From positions 992,001-1,056,000 of the forward strand of contig JBAJFG010000560.1 of the NCBI GenBank assembly GCA_037903475.1: a stretch of 64,000 nucleotides of DNA, in the 5' to 3' direction. Every line of letters starts with the position of its first letter. Position 1 is the first letter of the stretch. The position numbers and the translations under genes were made by a program. Positions 26,801-32,659 of the stretch are shown one piece after another. The notes under the pieces were generated by a model. The model was given only the letters and a program-made list of their open reading frames with translations, had not been told where the DNA came from and did not search any database. The stretch is from Ancylostoma caninum (lineage: Eukaryota > Nematoda > Chromadorea > Rhabditida > Ancylostomatidae).

Positions 26801-29800
26801 ATTTTGAAGTCGAAGAAGATTGCTTCACATTTCTTTTGCAGTGGATGGAAATACTCTGTGCAAAAGCCATGTTTCCTACACAGAAACACGATCGTTACAT
26901 CCTGCGCTTCCTTATCAGTCAGGCTAGAGCCTTAGGAACGTGTATATTCTCTGGACACTCCCTCACAGCACTCAGAACACCTTTCACAAACTTCTTTCGG
27001 TCTTAGATTCCAGATTATTTTTGCAGAAAGATCTGTTTTATTCCCAATCCTCTTATCGTAACAGTATGGAATTCCGCGGGCGCCGCACCCTTGAAAGGGG
27101 CGTTGGTCCCATGCCCGAGACACGCAAAAATGCGCGCGGTCGTCAATGGGTTAAAGTAGTGAAGAAGAGCTCCGTTGCTCAGAATAATTCGCGAAGCGCA
27201 GAGAACACTATTTCCAAAAGTGTCAGATTTTCTGTGGAAACGAGGAGGAGCATGGGAGAGAAATACAACGGATACTCTATGCTCCCGTGGTAGCCAACTT
27301 TTCCCTTGTGTGTAGCTTGCTTTCAAGGAATTTTTCCACCCGAAAACTGGGCAGCAGCAAGTGATAGATGTGAACTGAAAACTGGATCAAAATTCCTTCA
27401 AATTGGAGGTGCAAGACCATAAGTACGTAGGTCTTGTTTTAGGCCAACTACGTGTAACTCCCGAAATGCGGCGCTTGATTTCCTCACCCAAGCAACTTTT
27501 GGAACAGCCTCAATCTCTGCTTCTGTCAACGTCTAGCATGGATTTTGCAGGGTCATCTCCTAACGTCATCAAAAACGCGAAGCGATGTTTCATCCCACCT
27601 GAACGGTTGTCAGAAGCTTAATCGCTCTTTTGCTCGGAAATTGCGGGCCAAATTAGTGCATTTCGAGCATTTGGCACTGAAAATCTACAATAAAAGTTTA
27701 CGATAATTTTTTTCTCGACATCACGGAATTCTTCAAGGCATGTATGTTATCAAAAAATTGTTTAAATCCAGCACTATTAACGGAGACTAAGCCCAGTAAA
27801 AACATGTCAAAAAAAACACATGTCCTTACTGGAAAAAATGAGCCTGCAAAAGATACACAGCAACATTTCACCCCCACCCCGCCCCTGTCTACCCAATGAT
27901 AAGAAAGGAAAAACACAGCAGTTATATAATTCGTCCATTTTTTTACCCATTCCTTTTATCCAGCCACCAGTGGCATACGCTAAAGAGGACAAGGGAGGGG
28001 TGGGGGCTGTTTCGAAATTACTGTACAAAATAGGTAAAATTGTTGTGTGAGCCAGTTCACTCATGATCCGTTAATTGATTTGCAATTTTCTTGAATGTTC
28101 ACCTCCAATAATCCATACTTAAAACCAATTCTTCAATAGCCTTAGTCGAGGCCACGCCCCCTTTCTGCTAGCTGTTTCCGAGGCTCTTATTGGGTGGCGG
28201 ATAACCAAGTCACGCTAACATACCCGCTACAGCGCGTTACTTATGTAGCCGTGAAATGTGTTGTAGTAGAGAAAAGACACCTCTCTCCTCCTCAGTAAGA
28301 CAGTAGCTCCTGCTCACTTTCTCCATACTCACATGACTCTCATAGGGACAATTTTTAAGGATAGGATTTCCAGCAATGTGTAGCAGAAGACATAATAAGT
28401 ATAGCTCGAAGCAGATGACTGAAGAACCGCTTGAACAACCTCATGTTCTGGCAGGGGCTCTCGTGACCAGCATTGCTGGTTTTGTGTTGAGCCTCGTCGG
28501 GCTGGAACCACTTCCCCGTTTTGGCAAGGATCTGTTGACGTTTCTGGCACAAGGAGCACGCCCATATAGCCTGTAATTATTTTGGAATTTCACGGAGCAC
28601 CAATACGCGAGATGTTTTCAAGAAAAGAATTTTCGCAGAAGTAGGCAAAGAAATAACCTTGTTTTTGCTATGAGATCGGCCACCGCAGCGAGCGCAGCTC
28701 CGAAGCTGGCAGTAGAAACATTTATGACCTGAATTATTACAATTGTTAACAAGCACATTGGGTCATCTCATCCAGTACGAGGGGAAAAACCAACCAATGC
28801 CGTCCGCAAACTTTGTCCTTTGACAAATTTGACAAATTGCGTCATCCTGCGTTCCCACAAGTTTCCGAGCGATTTCCTTCCTTTCGTTGATTTGTTTATC
28901 AATCTGGTCCAGCTCAGCGTCCGCTTTGCTAAATAAAATTCTGCTTCAAGAAGCGCTGATGGAGAATCCTCCTTTATTTGTAGATGAGCAAAGCTATGTA
29001 GAGCTCTTAGAGCCTTCCAAGATGCCTTTAAAATTATCGTGTTCGAGAGTTCATCATGATACAAAAAATTATCAGGAAAATTAATTAATTTGGCAGATCT
29101 GTGGTTCAGGAACTTATCGAATATGCAAAAGCGGGAAAATTACGGTGGATACCATCTCAATTTCTTCAGACACATTTTTTGCGTTGTAAATCTGGTTTTG
29201 AAGTTACTAATGAAGAATGATATTTGAGGCTGACATGGGAATAGAGAGTTAGTAATTTTACTCGTTTTCATCGCTGGTCATGGGTGGTTTGCCGTTCACC
29301 AGTCTAACATTGTGAAAAATTAGCAGGCGACTAATAAGGGCTGATCAACGAAAATTCCCACACACCTGGAACTCTGCACCAGGTACTTCTTTTACAATTA
29401 TAATACATTGCATGTCCGCTACTAACGATTACTACTACTGAGCTTTACAAGTCCGCTATAAATGATAGCTTTACGTATCCGCAAAGGCGTGGAAGATACG
29501 GTGGTCTGGATCTCGGGTGTTCTCGCCGTATTTTGCCCTAGACAATGTCGAAACTGACAAAATAGGATGAGACGTTTGAGCATGTAGTGCACAGATAAAA
29601 ACCTGGAACCACCTTCACATTTCTAAGAAGATTTCTATCGGAATGTAAGGCCGCAGTGTAATACTTCTTTCGAAGTGCTTTTTCTAAAATGATTTCAACG
29701 GAAGACGTCTAAAGGTAGACGAACATGGAAGGTAAGTTTTGATTATTAAAAAGGAATGTGGCGCATGTACTTTTCTGAGGCTCGAGCTCAACGTGAGAAG

Positions 29801-30218
29801 CAATGTATCCAGTGAGTTTGCGTATAGAGAATTACTGGATATGTGCGTTACAATATTATGCTTTGTTATTCTGGTGGAACAGAGATTTGTTAAGATTTCT
29901 TCGAGAGATTTTTGTTATCTCGATTACCTTGGAATATCAGTGCTCTGTGAGGTCAGAACTGTTCCTAGTGAAGAGTTTTATTTAGTGTCATACGGCTGAT
30001 CGCTCGATGAACAGAACTTGAAAGATCCACACACTTCCATTTGTTTTGTCGTCATCAGGGCGTGGGAACTGCTGCACTAATAAACCAAACAAAACTCACA
30101 GCGTCAGCTGGACTTCTTTCGCCTCCTCATCCTTCTGTCGCTTGAATACCTGCTCGATAATTTCCCGCTCTTCAGCGGAGAGATGAGAAAGGTCGGGCAT
30201 TAGCGATGGGTCATCCAT
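3871..30218 (-). CDS. unc-10: UNC-10/RIM presynaptic active-zone scaffold (5' portion, 18 exons, 3' end outside or unrecognised)
   Basis: RIM proteins organise the presynaptic active zone. Through the N-terminal helix and zinc finger they bind Rab3/Rab27 and Munc13, through the PDZ domain they bind ELKS and calcium channels, and C2 domains follow. Visible here, in order, are the start MDDPSLMPDLSHLS, a zinc finger with four CxxC pairs (CQIC, CFYC, CARC, CSLC), a Ser/Gln/Pro-rich linker (SMSSSDEDLPSTS), a pre-PDZ segment (WQPSADQRRLIGHMVLHK) and a complete PDZ domain (LGLKVVGGRR through VEIIVSRSA). About 1.64 kb of coding sequence is spread over 26 kb. The phases of neighbouring exons agree throughout, except at the exon 4/5 junction. 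The C2A/C2B domains were not found. Linker exons 7-13 rest on phase and splice sites more than on similarity, so the overall identity is firm but the middle is provisional. Confidence 0.9.
4075..4198 (-). CDS. unc-10: unc-10 exon 17: second half of PDZ domain
   Basis: Encodes GDEVLEWNGQALQNATFDQV followed by YEIISASKQDSHVEIIVSRSA. The GDEVLEWNG turn, the helix 2 region and the last beta strand are those of the RIM PDZ. The acceptor is TTTATTTCAG and the donor GTTTGT. It is 124 bp, phase 1 in and phase 2 out. Confidence 0.93.
4260..4359 (-). CDS. unc-10: unc-10 exon 16: first half of PDZ domain
   Basis: Encodes VVGGRRTDTGRLGAFITRVK then PGSVADTVGRLRAG. Together with LGLK at the end of the preceding exon, this gives the carboxylate-binding-loop region and strands 2-3 of a RIM-type PDZ. 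The acceptor is TGTTTTCAG and the donor GTAAGT. It is 100 bp, phase 0 in and phase 1 out. Confidence 0.93.
5647..5748 (-). CDS. unc-10: unc-10 exon 15: segment preceding PDZ
   Basis: Reads HPVTWQPSADQRRLIGHMVL followed by HKTDNSRSGDLGLK, the conserved run that leads into RIM PDZ domains. The acceptor is TTGCTTCAG and the donor GTATGC. It is 102 bp, phase 0 on both sides. An upstream TTAG acceptor (5,791) would also keep frame, but it would leave a 12-bp intron. The chosen acceptor gives a 54-bp intron, a normal short nematode intron. Confidence 0.9.
5803..5918 (-). CDS. unc-10: unc-10 exon 14: linker
   Basis: Reads GIIQLRHSADEFRPAPREPT then ATLVPGDLLAAKIRTYLS. The acceptor is CATCCCAG and the donor GTGAGT. 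It is 116 bp, phase 1 in and phase 0 out, which fits both neighbours. A stop lies four codons past the donor in the unspliced frame, supporting an exon end here. Intron 13, on its 5' side, is 7.0 kb and carries a Helitron and a large foldback element. Confidence 0.7.
5919..6796 (-). other. unc-10 intron 13, part 1
   Basis: Intronic sequence between exon 14 and the Helitron boundary. I see no RNA gene, no exon with matching phase and no bounded repeat in it. Confidence 0.6.
7128..7601. repeat. Diverged 60-bp minisatellite block (about 8 monomers)
   Basis: Recurrent CCATCGGTGGACCCGTAT and CACTGGGCCACGG motifs recur about every 60 bp. They are the same monomer that is amplified in the second Helitron, but here the units differ strongly from each other, as expected of an older, unhomogenised block. 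One more unit and part of another lie at 9,149-9,222 beyond the inserted element. Confidence 0.8.
7602..9148. mobile_element. TTCGAA-bordered element, copy 1, inserted in the Helitron minisatellite
   Basis: Both borders (7,602-7,865 and 8,886-9,135) are dense in ATTCGAATATTCGAA-type words. The central 1.0 kb is unique within the element. It matches 47,194-48,575, which shares the central sequence, the AACATTCCATT(T/C)GGTAAAAAC junction and the terminal ATTCGATTCGGTCAAAACTC. Here it interrupts a 60-bp monomer, so it inserted after the minisatellite existed. Long open frames of EYSNFRIFE type are a by-product of the TTCGAA repeats, not a gene. The superfamily is unknown. Confidence 0.65.
9742..10426 (-). 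other. unc-10 intron 13, spacer between Helitron and foldback element
   Basis: Contains a 19-bp poly-C tract (10,104-10,122) and no recognised gene. The overlapping open frames on both strands are low-complexity consequences of that tract. Confidence 0.5.
10427..12750. mobile_element. Long-TIR foldback element with TA flanks (2 x 763-bp arms)
   Basis: The segments 10,427-11,189 and 11,988-12,750 are inverted copies of exactly equal length, and translated frames from the two arms are identical. The outermost bases are TA followed by CAATACTGGTCATGGGATCG, so the element proper (CAATACTGG...CCAGTATTG) is flanked by the TA dinucleotide used by Tc1/mariner elements. The 798-bp spacer has no transposase. 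It carries tRNA-like sequence, a GGGACC-rich GC block and a short AAACCCC/GGGGTTT hairpin at about 11,407-11,430. It lies wholly inside unc-10 intron 13. Confidence 0.8.
11464..11525 (+). repeat. tRNA-derived SINE-like sequence
   Basis: A-box TGGCGCAGTGG at 11,466-11,476 and B-box GGTTCGATGCC at 11,510-11,520 match RNA polymerase III type 2 internal promoters. No clean cloverleaf with an acceptor stem can be drawn, so I read this as a SINE head or tRNA pseudogene, not a functional tRNA. A second B-box-like GGTTCAATGCC lies at about 11,354. Confidence 0.55.
12956..13062 (-). CDS. unc-10: unc-10 exon 13: Ser/acidic linker
   Basis: Reads QTQSMSSSDEDLPSTSARCD then DEEVRQTPNECISEK. The acceptor is CTCACATTCCAG, an excellent match, and the donor is GTCTGT. 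It is 107 bp, phase 2 in and phase 1 out. An alternative acceptor at about 13,110 keeps the same phase and would add EDLLTSLDFSHSR, which also looks coding, so the 5' limit of the exon is uncertain. Confidence 0.7.
13679..13733 (-). CDS. unc-10: Provisional unc-10 exon 12
   Basis: Reads DEILEDSGQIRKMRAAT with phase 1 in and phase 2 out, joining both neighbours. The acceptor is CTGGAG, unusual for nematodes, and the donor is GTAGCT. An alternative reading nearby (13,500-13,610, containing NQRTTLWRRRHRQNAPTSER) is also open but needs a different phase. Kept as provisional. Confidence 0.4.
14159..14211 (-). CDS. unc-10: unc-10 exon 11: linker
   Basis: Reads APTSEHGSLQTYSYYRD. The acceptor is GTTGTTTTAG and the donor GTGAGT. 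It is 53 bp, phase 2 in and phase 1 out. Confidence 0.6.
14516..14590 (+). repeat. tRNA-derived SINE-like sequence
   Basis: A-box-like TTGCGCAGTGG (14,524-14,534) and B-box-like TGTTCGATCCC (14,558-14,568) are present. The spacing is short for a functional tRNA. Interpreted as a pol III-derived repeat in an unc-10 intron. Confidence 0.45.
14916..14972 (-). CDS. unc-10: unc-10 exon 10: linker
   Basis: Reads CDLRDDPEPQRITSKDQR. The acceptor is TTTTGTTTAG and the donor GTACAT. It is 57 bp, phase 2 on both sides, consistent with exons 9 and 11. Confidence 0.6.
15312..15353. other. Intronic hairpin, ~18-bp stem
   Basis: TTACTTCCTAATTACACT and AGTGTAATTAGAAAGTAA are inverted around a TATG loop with one mismatch. 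It lies 27 bp past the donor of exon 9 on the transcribed strand. It could be the remnant of a tiny MITE or an RNA hairpin near the 5' splice site. Confidence 0.5.
15380..15410 (-). CDS. unc-10: unc-10 exon 9: 31-bp microexon
   Basis: Reads PDSRFDEAD between the acceptor TTCTACACAG and the donor GTGCCG. It is phase 1 in and phase 2 out, fitting both neighbours. Other frames contain a stop or read less like linker. Confidence 0.55.
15510..15631 (-). CDS. unc-10: unc-10 exon 8: basic linker
   Basis: Reads QCYLLTHSDRTYWRRRSKVG then MSDKAKTRELPKAPALERKS. The acceptor is GGTAATTAG and the donor GTATGA. It is 122 bp, phase 2 in and phase 1 out. A stronger-looking acceptor (CATTCAG, 15,605) would give the wrong phase after exon 7, so the longer form is preferred. 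Confidence 0.55.
15846..16283. mobile_element. piggyBac-type MITE (family A), 438 bp
   Basis: The termini AGGCAGCACTCACG and CGTGAGTGCTGTCT are inverted and bounded by TTAA at 15,842-15,845 and 16,284-16,287. It has the same terminal family as 53,520-53,941. It lies in the unc-10 intron between exons 7 and 8 and has no transposase. Confidence 0.8.
16601..16659 (-). CDS. unc-10: Provisional unc-10 exon 7
   Basis: Reads KQFSTTRADANRVEPFVQQ. The acceptor is CTGCCACAG and the donor GTACGC. It is 59 bp, phase 0 in and phase 2 out. This is the only phase that bridges exons 6 and 8, which is the main support. Confidence 0.5.
17127..17230 (-). CDS. unc-10: unc-10 exon 6: Gln/Pro-rich linker
   Basis: Reads QEPSANGPSTAKTEAPHDNV then RRQNTLQRQPSLVE. 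The acceptor is CACTTTTGCAG and the donor GTATCA. It is 104 bp, phase 1 in and phase 0 out. The RRQNTLQRQPSL stretch looks like a basophilic phosphosite-rich linker; that is inference. Confidence 0.75.
17231..18735 (-). other. unc-10 intron 5, proximal part
   Basis: No exon recognised. It contains an 18-bp tandem duplication (CTTAGCAGGCAATAGCG, about 17,515-17,549) and an 11-bp poly-G run (17,878-17,888). Confidence 0.5.
18751..18818 (-). repeat. tRNA-derived SINE-like sequence
   Basis: On the minus strand an A-box TGTGGTGCAACGG (plus 18,801-18,813) precedes a B-box GGTTCGCATCC (plus 18,766-18,776) at near-normal spacing. The lack of a matched acceptor stem and its place next to a degenerate RT fragment argue for a SINE or tRNA pseudogene. 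Confidence 0.55.
18888..19610 (+). pseudogene. Degenerate non-LTR (CR1/jockey-like) reverse transcriptase fragment
   Basis: A 240-codon open frame holds the palm of a non-LTR reverse transcriptase. FHNYLSDRKFFVRISNSFST precedes SGVPQRGVLS, then LPIIYTLDLPGLLKTHPN and AAYTEDFKV, and then WDNSWNIKINFAETHVMPFG. The catalytic YADD box has become YTED and the normal QG and SPLL positions are altered, so it cannot be active. The fingers, thumb and endonuclease are missing. It lies antisense within unc-10 intron 5, and its placement in CR1 versus jockey is tentative. Confidence 0.75.
19688..20336. mobile_element. piggyBac-type MITE (family B), 649 bp
   Basis: The termini CCCATTGACGACCGC and GCGGTCGTCAATGGG are perfect inverted repeats with TTAA on each side (19,684-19,687; 20,337-20,340). 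CCC...GGG ends with TTAA duplications are the classic piggyBac arrangement. Internal GCTCACCGGTGAGC palindromes occur twice at the right end. It shares both ends with 26,615-27,150 in opposite orientation. Confidence 0.85.
20749..20831. repeat. (GA)n microsatellite
   Basis: An uninterrupted GA dinucleotide run of about 41 units. The SLSLSL frame on the minus strand is an artefact of it. Confidence 0.97.
20869..21997. mobile_element. Long-TIR element, copy 1 (TATAGGG ends)
   Basis: The ends TATAGGGACACTTGGACTTG and its diverged complement are inverted, and inverted similarity extends several hundred bases inwards. The same sequence occurs at 61,629-62,766. A related short end (TATAGGGGAACCCGAATTTT) lies 160 bp upstream at about 20,705, as it also does upstream of the second copy. 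No transposase is seen. The superfamily is not established; a TA duplication is possible. Confidence 0.6.
22789..24067. mobile_element. hAT-like non-autonomous element, 1,279 bp
   Basis: The ends are CAGAGATGAGCGGAA and, inverted, CAGGGATGAGCGAAA, flanked by ATGGATAC (22,781-22,788) and GTGGATAT (24,068-24,075). The uninterrupted paralogue at about 24,808 reads GTGGATAC, which identifies these as an 8-bp target duplication with one change each. CAGRGATG ends with 8-bp duplications are typical of hAT. The interior has repeated GGAAGTCGGAA words and a nested Tc1-type MITE. There is no transposase. Confidence 0.75.
23180..23323. mobile_element. Tc1/mariner-type MITE, 144 bp, nested in the hAT-like element
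   Basis: The ends are CAGTCCTTCTCAAAAATACT and, inverted, CAGTCTCTCTCAAAAATTCT, flanked by TA on both sides. Inverted similarity (CTTGCCTCACGCT) extends to about 45 bp per arm. Confidence 0.8.
25183..25258 (-). CDS. unc-10: unc-10 exon 5: linker
   Basis: Reads VSAPEQPVPSHKPGLVESAV then SLLKQ. The acceptor is CAGATTTCAG and the donor GTACGT. It is 76 bp, phase 0 in and phase 1 out, joining exon 6. It joins exon 4 in frame only if one base is restored there. Confidence 0.75.
25565..26150 (-). other. unc-10 intron 4, no recognised feature
   Basis: An AT-rich stretch with TATATATTTTT runs near 25,590. No exon of suitable phase is seen. Confidence 0.4.
26151..26218 (-). repeat. tRNA-derived SINE-like sequence
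   Basis: The minus strand carries A-box TGGCGTAGTGG and B-box GGTTCGATCCG. GGCTTCGGGTCGGATCGAAC at the plus-strand start is the complement of the T-arm region. The acceptor ends (GCGAAGT / CGAAGCC) pair poorly, so this is a SINE or pseudo-tRNA. Confidence 0.5.
26615..27150. mobile_element. piggyBac-type MITE (family B), 536 bp
   Basis: The termini CCCATTGGCGACCGC and GCGGTCGTCAATGGG are bounded by TTAA at 26,611-26,614 and 27,151-27,154. Both subterminal regions match 19,688-20,336, in inverted orientation. It is shorter by about 110 bp, largely through having one rather than two GCTCACCGGTGAGC palindromes. Confidence 0.85.
28440..28570 (-). CDS. unc-10: unc-10 exon 4: last zinc-finger cysteines
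   Basis: Reads AIWACSLCQKRQQILAKTGK then WFQPDEAQHKTSN, the conserved end of the RIM zinc finger. The acceptor is AATTACAG. Taken as written it is 131 bp and ends out of phase with exon 5. In the next frame the end reads PLPEHE before a GTTGTT donor, which would join exon 5 cleanly. A one-base shortage in the G-run at 28,454-28,457 (plus strand) would explain this. Alternatively the exon stops at GTCACG and an intermediate exon is missing. Confidence 0.85.
28659..28729 (-). CDS. unc-10: unc-10 exon 3: zinc-finger core
   Basis: Reads HKCFYCQLRSCARCGGRSHS then KNK, giving two of the four CxxC pairs of the FYVE-like RIM zinc finger. The acceptor is AATAATTCAG and the donor GTTATT. It is 71 bp, phase 1 in and phase 0 out. 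Confidence 0.95.
28795..28928 (-). CDS. unc-10: unc-10 exon 2: Rab-binding helix and first zinc-finger cysteines
   Basis: Reads KADAELDQIDKQINERKEIA then RKLVGTQDDAICQICQRTKF, continuing the N-terminal helix into the first CxxC pair. The acceptor is TTTTATTTAG and the donor GTTGGT. It is 134 bp, phase 2 in and phase 1 out. Confidence 0.95.
30100..30218 (-). CDS. unc-10: unc-10 exon 1: start of protein
   Basis: Starts MDDPSLMPDLSHLSAEEREI and continues IEQVFKRQKDEEAKEVQLT. The acidic, helical Rab-effector N-terminus is highly conserved in nematode UNC-10, which fixes the start codon at 30,218. The donor is GTGAGT. It is 119 bp, ending in phase 2. Confidence 0.95.
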
Positions 30219-30227
30219 ACTTGAGAG

Positions 30228-30240
30228 CTGTAAAACTAGT
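30228..30240 (-). promoter_or_regulatory. 3' splice acceptor 9 nt upstream of the unc-10 ATG
   Basis: AGTTTTACAG precedes CTCTCAAGT and the ATG. In nematodes an acceptor this close to a start codon is either a spliced-leader addition site or the end of a 5' UTR intron. Sequence alone cannot separate these. Confidence 0.6.
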
Positions 30241-30589
30241 TACGACACCTGATTGCTGAGTGAAGGTGAAAAGAGCTGCAGCTTATCCACTTCAATCTCA
30301 CCGATTCTCACAACTACGTGCCGTCTTTGACTATGATCAGGTTCCAGATTTTCATCGGCAACCGAACCAGGTAAGATTTCTCTTACAGGCCTTAGAAACT
30401 GAAGATAAGGTAATGAAACAACTGCAGTGCTGTGCCATACGTAAAGAGGAATGGATACACAATGGAAAGTGAACAAAGGTTAAAAGAACATTGAACTGAG
30501 AGAAGGGAGCAATCTCATTTAATCAATGGCACAAGCTGCGTTACAAGGAAGTAATCAAGTAGAAATTGTTACGATATATGTAGCAAATA

Positions 30590-30900
30590 GTGGTGGACGC
30601 AGAAAGGGCGTGGAAAAAAATGGGGTTTCCGCCGGTTTGGGGACCCAGATGGAAAATAAAATTAATGAAAAATATTAATTATAATAATAAATAATGAATA
30701 AAAATTATATTAAAAATGATAACAAAAACAAACAATTGAAAGTAAACTAATGCTACATTTTTATTTGTATTGTAAAGTAATTTCGAAAATTTGGCGATCC
30801 ATTCTCGGGGAGGGGGGCGCCCTCCCTGCAGAAATGCCCAGGCAGGAATTAATTGGGGTCTCCATCACTTTGAGGAACTGGATGGAGAAATAAAATTACA
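30590..30900. repeat. Dispersed repeat fragments related to 47,090-47,195
   Basis: GGCGTGGAAAAAAATGGGGT with the following CAGATGGAAAATAAAATTAAT matches, in inverted orientation, the sequence just left of the TTCGAA element at 47,194 (GAGACCCCATTTTTTCTCAC). A second, diverged copy runs at about 30,860-30,900. Confidence 0.45.
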
Positions 30901-31267
30901 AAGACACGAAAACATTAAATCTAATATCGAGTAATCGAAGATAAATATTCAAAAAATAATAATGAAAACAAACAATCACGAAGAGGCCATTAAAGTTTTT
31001 GACATTCTTTGAAGTATCGCATAAGGCAAAAATGAATACAAAATTTGGAGATATGGCTGAGAGGGAATACCTGAGCTGAGCAAAGAAGGCACACTTCACG
31101 CAGAAGGAATGGAACGATTCAACCATGATTTCCCCATTAACTCCTGTTATGTGCGTCATTCTTGTTGGTGATCAGGTGGTAATGGGGATCAACGGAATCC
31201 CAGTCCGGGAGTTCAGAAGATCTTGAATGGGAAAGCTTCTGACCTACGATTTTTCGAAGCATCGAAA

Positions 31268-31745
31268 GTAAAGTCCTTATGCGCAATCGGCGGAAAATTT
31301 TCGAGCGCGCCCAGCATGCGGCGCGTGCGTGGCGAGGCCCTCTTGTGGCAGCGGTCCCCAGTCGTTCGTCAAATTTTTGACCCATGTGAGTGTTTTTTTC
31401 ACTTTTTCTTTAACTGAAGTTTATCTGAAGCTGTGAGGCCTGTGGCTGACCGATATCGACCGGACGGCCCGCATGCCTCATATTTTGCACATTTTCCCCA
31501 TGCCCCAAATGCTTGTTTTTATTGTTTTTATGAGACATGCGGGGCCGTACGGTCGACATCGGTAGCCACAGGCCTCACACCTTCAGATAAACTTCAATCA
31601 AGGAAAAAATGAAGGAGAAACACTCACCTGGGCCAAAAATGTGACGAACGACGGAGGACCGCCGCCACAAGAGGGCCGCGCCGCGCACGCGCCCCATGCT
31701 GGGCGCGCTCGAAAATTTTCCGCCGATTGCGTGTAAGGACTTTAC
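31268..31745. mobile_element. Foldback element, ~215-bp inverted arms
   Basis: TAAAGTCCTTATGCGCAATC ... GGAAAATTTTCGAGCGCGCC is repeated in inverse at the right end. The similarity continues through AAACTTCA and GGCCTGTGGCTNCCGAT to a short centre near 31,510. The GC-rich arms (GCGCGCCCAGCATG) contrast with the AT-rich surroundings. Non-coding. Confidence 0.7.
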
Positions 31746-32659
31746 AATTAAGTGTAATTGAGTTATATGTAGCAAGTTACGGTTGTCTCCGTGGCAATTA
31801 GCAAAGAGACGGTCAGCGACCGACCCGGACCTTCCCTCGCCGACCTTCTAATGAGGTTAATGTTTAAGTGTCTCGATCAACTTTTTCAACAAAGTACTGG
31901 TATATTCACCACCTATGGCCCATGGCCTACAACTATCTTCTGAAAAATGTGGTTCCCAACGAAAATGAAAAATGGCAAAATTTCCAAAAATTTGCATCAT
32001 TCTGATTTCCACACTTGCTCGGGCCAAAAGGAGCTTCTTTTTTTGCGTCGTTTCAAGGTCGACTGGAATAAGGAAATGTAGCACAATAACCCCCCTTGGA
32101 ATAACCCCACAATAATCCTTGGAAAATACGAGGCTTCCACCGATATTTTGAGGCGAAATATCTTGCCATAGTTTGAAACAAAATTTTGTGCATTTTTCAC
32201 AAATTGCTCCGCTAACATTTTTTTTCATGGTAAACAACACTACTTTTGTCTCAGATGTAGTTTTCCGAATCAAAGTGCAAGATCCCACAAAACTGATACA
32301 ATTATCTTCTGTTTTACTCTAGTTTTAAGTTCTTTGGAAACCATTCGTGGGATGAGTGCTGTGTCCACGACAGATGGGTGAATATCGAGCAACGGCACTT
32401 CGCCTCAGTGATGAGCTCTCTAACCAAACGTATATTTTATTTTTATGTCTATTACGGGACCCGAGATACAACATTACACTATGGAAAGCAAATCAAATAC
32501 AAAAAGTAGTAAAGGAGAAGGATTGAAATAAGGTATCAATTTCAACTAGAGCAAAATCATACAGTATCGCTGCATATTGGTTACCATGTGCCAAAAAAGA
32601 GGAAAAGTTAATTAAAATGTGTCAAAAAAAGGAAAATCTAAATACTACAAGGGAAAATA

